Origin: Saccharothrix sp. NRRL B-16348 | Lineage (GTDB): Bacteria; Actinomycetota; Actinomycetes; Mycobacteriales; Pseudonocardiaceae | Direction: 5' to 3' | Length of the DNA: 64,000 nt | Assembly (NCBI RefSeq): GCF_001280085.1 | Contig: NZ_LGED01000232.1 | Coordinates: 124,001-188,000 of the forward strand | In this document: piece by piece, positions 46,535 through 55,417 of the stretch | Position numbering within the stretch: position 1 is the stretch's first letter | How the letters are laid out: every line of letters begins with the position of its first letter | Notes under the pieces: generated by a model | Database searches by the model: none | The model's input: the letters and a program-made list of their open reading frames with translations, nothing else | What the model was told of the DNA's origin: nothing | Translations under genes and position numbers: made by a program

Positions 46535-47350
46535 ATGACCAAGACCGCCATTACCGACACCCTGCGGGTGCCCGACGCGCTGCTGCACTACGAGGTGCGC
46601 GGCCGGGGACCGCTGGTCGTGCTCGCCGCCGCGCCGATGGACGCCAGGTCGTTCGAGCCGCTGGCCGACCTGCTCGCCGCCGACCACACCGTGCTCACCA
46701 CGGACCCGCGCGGCATCAACCGCAGCAAGGTCGACGACCCGGACCGCGACGCGACGCCCGAACTGCGTGCCGACGACCTGGCCAGGCTGATCCGGCACCT
46801 GGACGTGGGCCCGGCGGCCGTGCTGGGTTCCAGCGGCGGCGCGGTCAGCGTGCTGGCGCTCGCGCAGGCGCACCCCGAGCTGGCGCACACCGTGATCGCC
46901 CACGAACCGCCGCTCGACCAGCTCGTGGAGGACCGGGAAGACCTGCTCCGGCGGACCGACGAGATGATCGCCACCTACCTGGCGGGCGACTCGCTGGGCG
47001 CATGGCGGCAGTTCATGGCCATCGCGAACATCCACCTGCCCGACGAGGTGATTGAGCACATGTTCGGCGGGGAGCGCTCGCCGCAGGACCTCGCCGACGA
47101 ACGGTTCCAGTACGAGCACATGCTGCGGCCGACCGTGCGGTGGGTGCCCGACCTGAACGCGCTGCGGGCGGCGTCGAGCCGGATCGTGGTCGGCATCGGC
47201 GAGGACTCGGGCGGCGAGCTGTGCGAGCGCACGTCGGAGGCGCTCGCCGAGGGTCTCGGGATCGAGCCGACCAGGTTCCCGGGCGGTCACATCGGCTTCG
47301 CCGACGACCCGGACCGGTTCGCGGTCCGGCTGCGCGAGGTGTTGGGGTAG
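46535..47350 (+). CDS. Alpha/beta hydrolase
   Basis: A 271-aa cytoplasmic hydrolase from ATG 46535 with AGGAGG upstream. The nucleophile elbow is VLGSSGGAVSVLALAQ (Ser in GSSGG), VLTTDPRGINRSK precedes it, and the catalytic His is in FPGGHIGFADD. Substrate unknown. Divergently arranged with the SigG-like sigma factor, which probably drives it; such pairs are common in actinomycete stress regulons. Confidence 0.9.
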   Translation: MTKTAITDTLRVPDALLHYEVRGRGPLVVLAAAPMDARSFEPLADLLAADHTVLTTDPRGINRSKVDDPDRDATPELRADDLARLIRHLDVGPAAVLGSSGGAVSVLALAQAHPELAHTVIAHEPPLDQLVEDREDLLRRTDEMIATYLAGDSLGAWRQFMAIANIHLPDEVIEHMFGGERSPQDLADERFQYEHMLRPTVRWVPDLNALRAASSRIVVGIGEDSGGELCERTSEALAEGLGIEPTRFPGGHIGFADDPDRFAVRLREVLG

Positions 47351-47361
47351 GGCTGGGCGTC

Positions 47362-47398
47362 CCGGCACTCGGTTCCGGCGTCCGGAGCCGAGTGCCGG
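47362..47398. terminator. Bidirectional terminator hairpin
   Basis: CCGGCACTCGG and CCGAGTGCCGG pair, with inner TCCGG/CCGGA extending the stem. It lies between the convergent hydrolase and DUF397 genes. Confidence 0.75.
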
Positions 47399-47406
47399 TG
47401 ATCAGA

Positions 47407-47619
47407 TCAGGCCAGGTCGTCGAACTCCCCGGCCTTCACACCGAGCAGGAAGGCCTTCAGCTCGGCCTTGGTGTAGGTCACGACCGGGCCGGCGTCGCCG
47501 AGCGTGGAGTTGCGCATGGCCACGCCGCCGTCAGGCAGCGCCGCCAGCTCGACACACTCGCCTCCGCTGCCCTCGCCGGTGCTGAAGCTGCTCTTGCGCC
47601 ACGTCAGGTGCTGGGTCAT
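47407..47619 (-). CDS. DUF397 protein
   Basis: A 70-aa protein with the standard DUF397 layout: LTWRKSSFSTGEGSGGECVE, VAMRNSTLGDAGPVVTYT, ELKAFLLGVKAGEF. These small proteins nearly always sit beside an XRE/DUF5753 regulator in actinomycetes and modulate it, with links to development and antibiotic control. Here it follows that regulator by 25 bp, forming the classical pair. Confidence 0.95.
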   Translation of the reverse strand: MTQHLTWRKSSFSTGEGSGGECVELAALPDGGVAMRNSTLGDAGPVVTYTKAELKAFLLGVKAGEFDDLA

Positions 47620-47644
47620 CGCTCATCTCGCATGACTAGTGGGA

Positions 47645-48526
47645 TTACCGGGCTGCATCCCGGCCGAAGTCAGCCGCAGCATCAAGTATTAGGGCACGGG
47701 ACGACTGCAAGTCCAGCGCTGCGACCCTACGGCGGTCCCAGGCGACCCTATAAGGCTCGGTTACCGCGCGGCGGTCGCGGTAGAACGACTCTGTCTGGCC
47801 ATAGACCTGCACGACATCACCCGTTGCGCCGACCGGGAAGCGGAGCAGGAAGAACGTCGAATCCATGCCGGGGAACGCTCCATCGGCGATCGGCTGGACC
47901 TGGATCTCCACGTTCGGCAGCTCGCAGGCAGCCGCCAAGACCTGGAGTTGTTCGCGCATGATCGCCGGTCCGCCGACGGGGAGGCGCAACGCGAACTCGT
48001 GGATGACCGCGCGGATCATGGGGGCATCGCGCTTGGTGACGACTTGTTGGCGGGCTTTGCGCAGTTTGACCAACTCCTCGATCCGCCCGTCCGAGAGCAG
48101 TTCACCGTTGCGCAGCCACAGCTGCCGCATGTACGCCTCGGTCTGGAAGTACAGCGGGATGTAGCTGAGGGTGACCGCCATGATCTCGATGGCGTCGTTG
48201 CGCTCCAACTCCAGGAACGCGCGAGCCCTCACCGGCACGAACATCGGGAACTCGCCGCGCTTGGTGCTCGCACGGGCCTCGCGGGCCAGTTCGAGCAGCA
48301 TGGCCAACTCGTCGTCCGCCACGCCGTACGCCTTGGCCAGGGTCTCGACCTCTTGGCGCTTGAACTTGAACTGGCCGGACTCCTTGCGGGTCAGCGTCGG
48401 ACCGGTGACCTCGATCAACCCGGCGGCGCGGTCGCGGTCGACGTCGGCTTCCTTGCGGAAGCTGCGCATCGCGGCGCCGAGCTGCCGTCGTTGGCTGATC
48501 GCGCTGTCATCGTTCTTGGTCGCCAA
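47645..48526 (-). CDS. XRE family regulator with DUF5753 domain
   Basis: A 293-aa regulator. I start at TTG 48526, which has GGAGAG upstream. The N-terminal helix-turn-helix is QLGAAMRSFRKEADVDRDRA with TGPTLTRKESGQFKFKRQEV. The rest is the DUF5753 ligand-like domain (IPLYFQTEAYMRQLWLRNGE, then FALRLPVGGPAIMREQLQVL). Together with the DUF397 partner it belongs to the WhiJ-like class. Direct repeats upstream may be its operator. Slightly AT-richer than the surrounding genes. Confidence 0.92.
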   Translation of the reverse strand: MATKNDDSAISQRRQLGAAMRSFRKEADVDRDRAAGLIEVTGPTLTRKESGQFKFKRQEVETLAKAYGVADDELAMLLELAREARASTKRGEFPMFVPVRARAFLELERNDAIEIMAVTLSYIPLYFQTEAYMRQLWLRNGELLSDGRIEELVKLRKARQQVVTKRDAPMIRAVIHEFALRLPVGGPAIMREQLQVLAAACELPNVEIQVQPIADGAFPGMDSTFFLLRFPVGATGDVVQVYGQTESFYRDRRAVTEPYRVAWDRRRVAALDLQSSRALILDAAADFGRDAAR

Positions 48527-48588
48527 GGCGCACTCTCCATCGTGATCACCACACGGCCGTCGTGCCACACGTGCTTACCGCACGTACA

Positions 48589-48620
48589 CCCATTTGAACA
48601 CCGACTTCACCCGTTTGAAC
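48589..48620. promoter_or_regulatory. Direct repeat in the XRE regulator promoter region
   Basis: CCCATTTGAAC at 48589-48599 and CCCGTTTGAAC at 48610-48620 are 21 bp apart, two helical turns. They lie between the XRE start and the next gene and could bind the XRE protein. A CGTGCTTA sequence also occurs twice nearby. Confidence 0.45.
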
Positions 48621-48660
48621 CGGCCGTGAAAACGTACGTACGTGCTTAACTCTGCCGGGA

Positions 48661-49230
48661 GTGGTGGGTGAGCCACAGGTTCTCACGCCTGTGGTCGACA
48701 CGATCGAGGAACCTGGTGGTGATGTGGTGAGCTGGGCGAGGGGCCGGATCGCGACGAGCGTCCGCATGGACGTGGACGACGGCGTGCCGGTCGACCTGCG
48801 GGGCGGTCTGGACGACCAGGCGTTCCTGGCGATCGGTGACGGCATCGAGATCACGTTGCGCGAGTCCCACGTGCGCGCGCTGCGGGACCAGGCGACGGCG
48901 GCGCTGGGTGACATGGCGCTGGTCGAGGCCGCCGACCGGGTGGTGGACGCCGTCTACAACGCGGGTGCGCAAGCGCGGACCGCCGCCGTGCTGGCACGGG
49001 AGAAGGCCGAGGCCGCCCAACGGGCGGGTGCCGGTGATCAGGCGACCGCGGCGTTCGAGGCCGCCCGGCACGCGGCCGAAGCGGCCGAGCAGGCCCAGGC
49101 CGCGGTGCGAGCGGCGGCCGAGGCGATGAGGTTCGCCGACGAAGCGGCGGAAACGGCCAGGGCGGCGGCACGGGCGGCGACCCGGGGGACACCGGGACAG
49201 GACGCCGGACAGCCGCCGTGCCCGGTGTGA
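48661..49230 (+). CDS. Ala-rich coiled-coil hypothetical protein
   Basis: Up to 189 aa from GTG 48661. A hairpin within the first bases makes GTG 48727 (VVSWARGRIATSVRMDVDDG) an equally good start. The second half is almost only A, E, R and Q in heptad-like order (VLAREKAEAAQRAGAGDQAT, AARHAAEAAEQAQAAVRAAA) and should form a long helix or coiled coil. No membrane segment or known family. Function unknown. Confidence 0.6.
   Translation: MVGEPQVLTPVVDTIEEPGGDVVSWARGRIATSVRMDVDDGVPVDLRGGLDDQAFLAIGDGIEITLRESHVRALRDQATAALGDMALVEAADRVVDAVYNAGAQARTAAVLAREKAEAAQRAGAGDQATAAFEAARHAAEAAEQAQAAVRAAAEAMRFADEAAETARAAARAATRGTPGQDAGQPPCPV
48673..48694. promoter_or_regulatory. Inverted repeat near the 5' end of the Ala-rich protein gene
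   Basis: CCACAGG-8-CCTGTGG is a perfect inverted repeat. Its position suggests either an operator or that translation begins downstream of it. Confidence 0.4.
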
Positions 49231-49245
49231 CGTCCGGTTTCGGCG

Positions 49246-50445
49246 CTAGGCGGGCACGCGGGTGCGGCCGACCGTGACCGACAGGGCGGCCACCGCCAGC
49301 CCGGCCAGGCTCAACGCCACCCCGACCCACGCGGTGGAGGTGTAGCCCCAGCCCGCGCTGATGGCCAGGCCGCCCAGCCACGCGCCGGCGCCGTTGGCGA
49401 TGTTCAGCGCCGAGTGGTTGGACGACGACGCCAGCGACGGCGCGTCCGGGGAGGCGTCCATCAGCCGCACCTGCAACGCCGACGCCAGGACCTGCGAGAC
49501 GAGCCCGATCAGGAACACCGTGCCGAACGCCATCACCGGCGAGGTCGCGGTCAGCGCGAACACCACGAGCACGGCCGTCACCGCGATCAGCGAGCCGAAC
49601 ACCGTGCCCATGACCGAGCGGTCCACGAACCGGCCGCCGACCGTGGCGCCGATCGTCATGCCGAGCCCGAACACGGCCAGCACCCACGGCACGGCGGACG
49701 CGGACAGCGCGGTCACCTCGGTGGTGATCGGCGAGATGTAGGAGTAGACGGCGAACATGCCGCCGAACCCGATCATGCCGGTGAGCAGCGCGAACCACAC
49801 CTGCGGCCGGCGGAACGCGCTCAACTCTGCGGCCACGCTCGCGTCACGCGGAGCCGGGACGCGCGGCAGCCACCTGGCCAGCGCCAACGCCGTCACGACC
49901 GCGATCACCGTCACCGCGAGGTAAGCGACCCGCCACCCGATCTGCTGACCGGCGGCCGTCACGACCGGCACGCCGACCAGGTTGGCCACGGTCAGGCCGA
50001 CCATGATCCGGGCGACCGCCGTGCCACGCCGCTCCGGTGGCACGAGCGTCGTCGCGACCACCGCGGCGATGCCGAAGAACGCGCCGTGCGGCAACCCGGC
50101 CACGAACCGCGCGGTCATCAGCAGGGCGGTGTTCGGCGCGATGGCGGACAGGCCGTTGCCGAGCGCCAGGGCCAGCGTCAGGGCGATCAGGAGGCCCTTG
50201 CGCGGCAGCTTCGCGGCCAGCCCGGCGATGAGCGGCGCGCCGACCACCACGCCGAGCGCGTAGAGGCTGATCGCGTGGCCCGCGGTGGGGATGGAGATGT
50301 CGAACGTGGCCGCCATCTGCGGCAACAGGCCCATGGTGGCGAACTCGGTCGTCCCGATGCCGAACCCGCCCAGCGCGAGGGCGAACATGGCCGCCCCGCC
50401 GCCCTTGCCTCGACGAGTCACCGCGGACTCGACGGTCGCCGTCAT
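49246..50445 (-). CDS. MFS transporter, AraJ/YdhP type
   Basis: A 399-aa exporter with 12 predicted helices, ATG 50445 with AGGAG upstream. GIGTTEFATMGLLPQMAATF is the typical first-helix sequence of the DHA1 AraJ/YdhP family, and GLPHGAFFGIAAVVATTLVP follows at helix 4. Exports sugars, amino acids or drugs; substrate unknown. Single gene. Confidence 0.9.
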   Translation of the reverse strand: MTATVESAVTRRGKGGGAAMFALALGGFGIGTTEFATMGLLPQMAATFDISIPTAGHAISLYALGVVVGAPLIAGLAAKLPRKGLLIALTLALALGNGLSAIAPNTALLMTARFVAGLPHGAFFGIAAVVATTLVPPERRGTAVARIMVGLTVANLVGVPVVTAAGQQIGWRVAYLAVTVIAVVTALALARWLPRVPAPRDASVAAELSAFRRPQVWFALLTGMIGFGGMFAVYSYISPITTEVTALSASAVPWVLAVFGLGMTIGATVGGRFVDRSVMGTVFGSLIAVTAVLVVFALTATSPVMAFGTVFLIGLVSQVLASALQVRLMDASPDAPSLASSSNHSALNIANGAGAWLGGLAISAGWGYTSTAWVGVALSLAGLAVAALSVTVGRTRVPA

Positions 50446-50601
50446 GCGTCGCTCCTGTCAGCTGTCCCGAGTCGACAGTGACCGCGCGACGTAGGTTCCT
50501 TAGCTTGCGAAACGATTTTAACCGGCCCCGTCCGACCAGCCCGCACGCGCACCGCGTGCCACTCCTCACACGGCCGCGCTGATCAGCCCGGGAATTCGCT
50601 G

Positions 50602-51363
50602 GTGAGCCCCGAGGTCCGACGGGCAGACTCCCCGACCGTGACCGACGAGATCGCCCGGCTCATCCGGCTCTTGGACGACGACTCGACCGACGTCTACGAG
50701 GGTGCGCGGTTCTCGCTGATGGCGATCGGACCCGAGGTCGTCGCGCCGCTGGCCGCCGCGGTCGGGTCGATGGAGAGCCCGGTGGGCCAGTTGTGCGCGA
50801 TCCAGGTCTTCGACCACTTCGGCGATGCCGCCGCCTTGCCCGCGTTGATCGGTCTGCTCGGCAGCGAGGACGAGACGGTGCGGATCTGGTCGATGTGGTC
50901 GGTCGCCGGGCTGGGCGATCGCGAGGCGCTGCCGGCGTTGTGGGCCGCGCACCGCCGGCTGCGTGCCGCCGGCGAACCGCCCGACTCCGGGGAAGCGGAC
51001 GCGCTGCGCTCGGCGCTGACGGAACTCGGAGCGCGGCAGGAGGTCTTGCCCCCGCTGACGGCGTCGTCGCAGACGACGGCAGGCGACCGCGGTCGGGCCT
51101 GGCCGTCCGAGCGACTGGCGGACGTCGTGAACGACCTGGCCGACCACGACCAGGCGGTGTTGGGCCTCAGGTTCTGGCTGGTCTTCCGCGGCCGGGGCGC
51201 CTCGATCAACCACGAGCGGCTCCGCCGACCGCTGGACGTGGACCGGCCGTGGCGGCAGGTGGTCGAGGACGCGCGGGAGACCGCGCTGATCGAGGTGGCC
51301 TCCGTGCCACCGCGGCCGGACCTGTTCGCGACCGTGGAGTGGATCGATCGGGACGACGTGTGA
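50602..51363 (+). CDS. HEAT-repeat protein
   Basis: A 253-aa soluble protein from GTG 50602; GTG 50638 is an alternative. HEAT-like helix pairs occur at residues 15-120: DVYEGARFSLMAIGPEVVAP, PVGQLCAIQVFDHFGDAAAL, PALIGLLGSEDETVRIWSMW. The C-terminal half is not recognised. Probably a protein-interaction scaffold. No obvious partner. Confidence 0.7.
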   Translation: MSPEVRRADSPTVTDEIARLIRLLDDDSTDVYEGARFSLMAIGPEVVAPLAAAVGSMESPVGQLCAIQVFDHFGDAAALPALIGLLGSEDETVRIWSMWSVAGLGDREALPALWAAHRRLRAAGEPPDSGEADALRSALTELGARQEVLPPLTASSQTTAGDRGRAWPSERLADVVNDLADHDQAVLGLRFWLVFRGRGASINHERLRRPLDVDRPWRQVVEDARETALIEVASVPPRPDLFATVEWIDRDDV

Positions 51364-51390
51364 GCGCCGCCCCGACCGATCCACCACCGT

Positions 51391-51789
51391 TCAGCCGCCG
51401 GCCTGAGGACCCACGTCCAGTGCCGTGCCGTAGAGGCGGGTCGCGGGGAACGTGATGGTCAGCCGGCGGTCCGGTGCGAGGTCCGGGCCGTCCGTCGTCT
51501 CCACCAGCTCCGCGTCACCCTCCACCGCCGCGAACGACCACACGTCCGGCCCGCTCACGTGCAGCGCGACCCTCGGGTTGGCCCGGATCTGGCGGGCTTT
51601 CAGCCGATCCGCCGTGGTCGACACGCGGATCACCCGCTCCTTCGCGTCCCACTGGTACAGCACGGTGGACAGGTGGGGGTGGCCGCTGCGCTTCACGGTG
51701 GCGAGCACGCCGAACCGCTGCTTGCCGAGCAGCTCCACGAGTTCGTCGTCGGTCAGGGTGCGGGGCGCGGGACCGGAGTTGGCGGTCAT
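51391..51789 (-). CDS. Pyridoxamine phosphate oxidase-like (PPOX) F420/flavin-binding protein
   Basis: A 132-aa split-barrel protein: LTDDELVELLGKQRFGVLAT, KRSGHPHLSTVLYQWDAKER, VIRVSTTADRLKARQIRANP, RVALHVSGPDVWSFAAVEGD. This matches the PPOX-class F420-dependent group frequent in actinomycetes. A deazaflavin-dependent reductase role, perhaps protecting against redox stress or drugs, is plausible. It is the last gene of a MarR-MFS-PPOX unit, 20 bp after the MFS gene. Confidence 0.85.
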   Translation of the reverse strand: MTANSGPAPRTLTDDELVELLGKQRFGVLATVKRSGHPHLSTVLYQWDAKERVIRVSTTADRLKARQIRANPRVALHVSGPDVWSFAAVEGDAELVETTDGPDLAPDRRLTITFPATRLYGTALDVGPQAGG

Positions 51790-51809
51790 GGCAGAGCTCC
51801 TTCGAGAAG

Positions 51810-53246
51810 TCAGTGGGAACGCTTGCGCAGGACGATCAGCGTGACCGCGAACGCGGCGGCCAGCAGCGAGGCGGCGACGGTGAACGCCACGTGGTACCCG
51901 GAGGTCAGCGCGACCGGCTCGGCGACGCCGGACGCCAGCTCCTCCCCGGTCCGGGCGGCGGCCAACGTGGAGAGCACGGCCACGCCCACCGCCATGCCGA
52001 CCTGCTGCGTCGTGTTGAACAGGCCGGACACCAGACCGGCGTCGTCCGGCTTCGCGTCGGACATGCCCAGCGACGCCAACGCGGGCAGCACCAGCCCGCC
52101 GCCGGCGATCAGCAGCATGACGGGCAGCAGGTCGGTGACGTAGTCCGCGTCCACCGGCACCGTCGCCAGCTTGACCATCGCGCCGGCCAGCAGCACGAGC
52201 CCGACCAGCAGCACCGCGCGTTCACCGAACCGCGTGTTCAACCGGGCCGAGACGAACAGGGACACACCGCCGATCGCGACCGCCGCCGGCAGCATCGCCA
52301 ACCCGGTGGCCAGTGCGTTGTAGGCCAGCACCTTCTGCATGAACAGCGCGACGATGACCTGGAACGCGAACATCGCCGACAACGTGAGCACCTGCACCAG
52401 GTTCGCGCCGACCACGTTGCGCGAACGCAGGATGCGCAGCGGCATCAACGGCGTCCGCGCACGGGCCTGCCGCACGGTGAACGCGGCCAGCAACGCGATC
52501 GACAGCGCGCCGAGGCCGAGCGTGTGCGCGGCCGTCCAGCCGTGCTGCTCGACCTTGACCACGGTGTAGATGCCGAGCATCAGGCCGCTCGTGACCAGCG
52601 CCGCGCCGAGCACGTCGGCGCCGGCGGACAGGCCCGTGCCCCGGTCGGTCGGCAGCACGCGGACCGCCAGCAGCACGGTGGCGACGCCGATCGGCAGGTT
52701 GATGAAGAAGATCCAGTGCCAGCTCAGCGCGTCGGTCAGCACGCCGCCCAGCACCTGCCCGATGGACGCGCCCGCCGCGCCGGTGAAGCTGAACACGCCG
52801 ATCGCCTTGGCGCGTTCCGCCGGGTCGGTGAACAGCGTGACGAGGATGCCGAGCACGACCGCGGACGCCATCGCGCTGCCGGCGCCCTGGAGGAACCGGG
52901 CCGCGATCAGCAGTTCCGGCGTGCCGGCCGCGCCCGCCAGCAGCGACGCGGCGGTGAACACGGCGTTGCCGGCCAGGAACATCGCCTTGCGCCCGATCAG
53001 GTCGCCGAGCCGCCCGGCGAGCAGCAGCAGGCCGCCGAACGCGATCAGGTAGGCGTTGACCGTCCAGCTCAGGCCGGCGGGGGAGAAGCCGAGGTCGCGC
53101 TGGATGGCCGGCATGGCCACGGTGACGATGCTGCCGTCGAGGACGGTCATCAGCATCGCGGCGGACAGCACCACCAGCGCCGACCAGCGGTTCGCCCGGG
53201 GCGTGCCGAGCGGCGGGTCGAGCGGGGTGTCGAGCGAGGACGACAT
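51810..53246 (-). CDS. MFS drug exporter, DHA2 (EmrB/QacA) type
   Basis: A 478-aa transporter with 14 predicted helices. LVVLSAAMLMTVLDGSIVTV in helix 1 (with the family Asp) and GAGSAMASAVVLGILVTLFT before helix 5 are DHA2 landmarks. It is a proton-driven exporter of drugs or own metabolites. Upstream lies a MarR gene and, between them, a TTGT/ACAA palindrome, so ligand-induced derepression is likely. Confidence 0.92.
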   Translation of the reverse strand: MSSSLDTPLDPPLGTPRANRWSALVVLSAAMLMTVLDGSIVTVAMPAIQRDLGFSPAGLSWTVNAYLIAFGGLLLLAGRLGDLIGRKAMFLAGNAVFTAASLLAGAAGTPELLIAARFLQGAGSAMASAVVLGILVTLFTDPAERAKAIGVFSFTGAAGASIGQVLGGVLTDALSWHWIFFINLPIGVATVLLAVRVLPTDRGTGLSAGADVLGAALVTSGLMLGIYTVVKVEQHGWTAAHTLGLGALSIALLAAFTVRQARARTPLMPLRILRSRNVVGANLVQVLTLSAMFAFQVIVALFMQKVLAYNALATGLAMLPAAVAIGGVSLFVSARLNTRFGERAVLLVGLVLLAGAMVKLATVPVDADYVTDLLPVMLLIAGGGLVLPALASLGMSDAKPDDAGLVSGLFNTTQQVGMAVGVAVLSTLAAARTGEELASGVAEPVALTSGYHVAFTVAASLLAAAFAVTLIVLRKRSH

Positions 53247-53294
53247 GGGTCTCTCCTGTTCGGGTGACGACAGGAGGAACCGTAGCGGATAGTT

Positions 53295-53307
53295 TTGTTA
53301 CAGACAA
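53295..53307. promoter_or_regulatory. Possible MarR operator
   Basis: TTGTTACAGACAA has perfect outer arms TTGT and ACAA around five bases. It lies in the 73-bp gap between the MarR and MFS genes. Confidence 0.35.
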
Positions 53308-53319
53308 TCTCTTGCGGAC

Positions 53320-53808
53320 TTACCGCGTGCTCTCCCGGGCCCGGCGGGCCGTCTGCGGTGCCGGGATCGGAGTGGACAAGTGGCCGCTGACCAGCAAGTT
53401 CAGTGCGTGCAGGAGTGCTTCGCGATCTTTGGTGGGCAGCGACTCCAGGGCGGCCCGGTGCACCCCGTCGACCACCGCCTGGCTCTGCTTCGCCAGCTCG
53501 GCGCCCTTCTCGGTGACGGCGACGATCCGGGCCCGCCGGTCGGTGCTCGACTGCCGGCGCTCGGCGAGGCCCGCCTTCTCCAGGGCGTCCACGGTGACCA
53601 CCATCGTGGTCTTGTCCATGTCGCCGATCTCGGCCAACTGGATCTGCGTCCGCTCCTCCTGCAAGGCGTGGACGAGGACGCAGTGCATGCGCGCGGTCAG
53701 GCCGATCTCGGCCAGCGCCGCCGCCATCCGGGTGCGCAGCACGTGCCCGGTGTGGTCCAGGAGGAACGACAGGTCGGATTCGGTGCGGGCTGGGGCCATG
53801 GCGGACAT
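53320..53808 (-). CDS. MarR family transcriptional regulator
   Basis: A 162-aa regulator with a winged helix: RMHCVLVHALQEERTQIQLA, EIGDMDKTTMVVTVDALEKA and the wing LAERRQSSTDRRARIVAVTE. First gene of the MarR-MFS-PPOX group on the minus strand. It probably represses the exporter until a drug-like ligand binds. Normal length. Confidence 0.93.
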   Translation of the reverse strand: MSAMAPARTESDLSFLLDHTGHVLRTRMAAALAEIGLTARMHCVLVHALQEERTQIQLAEIGDMDKTTMVVTVDALEKAGLAERRQSSTDRRARIVAVTEKGAELAKQSQAVVDGVHRAALESLPTKDREALLHALNLLVSGHLSTPIPAPQTARRARESTR

Positions 53809-53859
53809 GGCCCCAGTCTAGCTACCCGGACCACACCGGATTATCGCAAGAAACCGTTC

Positions 53860-55200
53860 TCAGAGCGCCGGGTGGGCGTTGCGCAGCAACTGCCGGAACT
53901 GCGCCGAGTGCCAGTGGCCGGCCGGCGGCGCCTCGCCCATCGCCCCGGTCGGGTCCGGGCTGGCGCTCGGGCTCCCTTCGTAGGTCGGGTCGCACTCCCG
54001 GTTGAAGTTCTCGCCGGCGATCGGGATCGGGATGCTCGCGCCGTCCGACTCGCCCGGCGGCTTCATCCACACGTACGCGTCGACGTTCGGCCGGGGCGCC
54101 GCGACCGGGCGTTCGCCCAGCCCCGTGTCGACCTGGTTGCACCAGTTGTAGATCCGCACCCTGCGGTCGATCCGGCTGGTGTCGACGTAGACGTCCACGT
54201 TCGTCTCGTAGCCGGGCTTGGTCGGCCGGTTCGGGCCGCCCCAGCCGTTGCGCGAGGTGTCGACCAGCACGCCGACGCGCGAGCCGAAGCCCGCCGCGAC
54301 CGCCTCGGCCCGGAAGAAGTCCACAAAGGACAGCTCGTCGAGGAACGGGTTCCAGTCGACCCACCTGGTCTGCTGGATGTGCCGGCCGTTGATCACCGTC
54401 TTGACGATGAACTCCTCCCGCAGCGCCGAGTAGTCGGCCGTGTTGGCGATGAAGCCGTGCACGTTCCCGAGCCGGCTGCCGCCCGAGTTCGCCGCCTTCA
54501 CCAGCAGCTCCAGCGTCGGCTTGCGGTTGTCGTCCCAGCCGATGTGGCCGTGGTGGCTGATGTCGAGGTAGTTGTAGACGTTGCGGATGGCGCCGAGCTT
54601 CGCCAGCGCGTACCCGATGCCCTCGGTGTACGAGCCGGCCGCCTTGACCCGCTCGCAGTTCAGGGTGGCGTCGTTGCGCGGCTGGACGTGCGTGACGAGG
54701 TACGGCAACGAGTTGGGCTCCACGACCGCGACGACCCGCAGGCGCGCGTACGCCGGCTCGGCCAGGATCGCGGCGATCGGGTCGACGAACTCCTGCTTGT
54801 AGCGCGGCAGCTCGTCCCAGGCCAGCTCGCCGTTGGTGGCCAGCCGACCGCAGTCGCGGCCGGGCAGGTTCCACAGCACGAGCTGGACCAGGGTGGCGTT
54901 CTGCCGCAGGGCTTCGTCCAAGTGGTCGCGCAGGCCCATCGTGCCGTCGGAGCCCTGGACGGCCGCGATGCTGTCGAGCCACACGCCGGTCGGCTGGCCG
55001 GCGACGGCCGTGCCGCCCGGCTCGGCGGCGGCACGCGCGGACCACTCCGGGTTGACGTAGGCGCGGGCGCCGACGTACGGGTTGTCCAGGCGCGACGACC
55101 ACTGCGGGGCGGTGCTCGCGCCGGCCGGGGCGGCGACGACGAGCCCGGCGGCGACCGCGACCGCGGTCAGCACGCGGCCGGCGCGGATGAGGGATCTCAT
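53860..55200 (-). CDS. Secreted GH6 family protein with altered catalytic acid
   Basis: A 446-aa secreted protein with signal peptide (VLTAVAVAAGLVVAAPAGAS) and GGAGG before the ATG. Motif 1 is VLWNLPGRDCGRLATNG, with the conserved Asp 116. Motif 2, normally VEPDSL or VEIDSL with the proton-donor Asp, reads VVEPNSLPYL, with Asn 163. Other landmarks are present: NVYNYLDISHHGHIGWDDN, VLVDTSRNGWGG and YVWMKPPGESDG near the end. There is no carbohydrate-binding module. GH6 members cleave cellulose; the Asn suggests loss or change of activity, perhaps a cellulose-binding protein or a new mechanism. Single gene. Confidence 0.88.
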   Translation of the reverse strand: MRSLIRAGRVLTAVAVAAGLVVAAPAGASTAPQWSSRLDNPYVGARAYVNPEWSARAAAEPGGTAVAGQPTGVWLDSIAAVQGSDGTMGLRDHLDEALRQNATLVQLVLWNLPGRDCGRLATNGELAWDELPRYKQEFVDPIAAILAEPAYARLRVVAVVEPNSLPYLVTHVQPRNDATLNCERVKAAGSYTEGIGYALAKLGAIRNVYNYLDISHHGHIGWDDNRKPTLELLVKAANSGGSRLGNVHGFIANTADYSALREEFIVKTVINGRHIQQTRWVDWNPFLDELSFVDFFRAEAVAAGFGSRVGVLVDTSRNGWGGPNRPTKPGYETNVDVYVDTSRIDRRVRIYNWCNQVDTGLGERPVAAPRPNVDAYVWMKPPGESDGASIPIPIAGENFNRECDPTYEGSPSASPDPTGAMGEAPPAGHWHSAQFRQLLRNAHPAL

Positions 55201-55417
55201 GAACTGCTACCTCCGGTGATCACAACGATGTGAGGGAGGCGGTGTGCTGCCACCGTACCGCGCCGGCACGTCGGCCGGCCGTGGGTGACTTCGGTGACGG
55301 GACACCCCTGGTGGAACGGCGCCTTGACGACGCGCGATCCACCAGGAGCCGTGGTCGCCGCCGCACCGCGCGGTCAGCCGCCGTGACCGCTGTTCCCCGA
55401 GTGCGCCGGCGTGGTGG

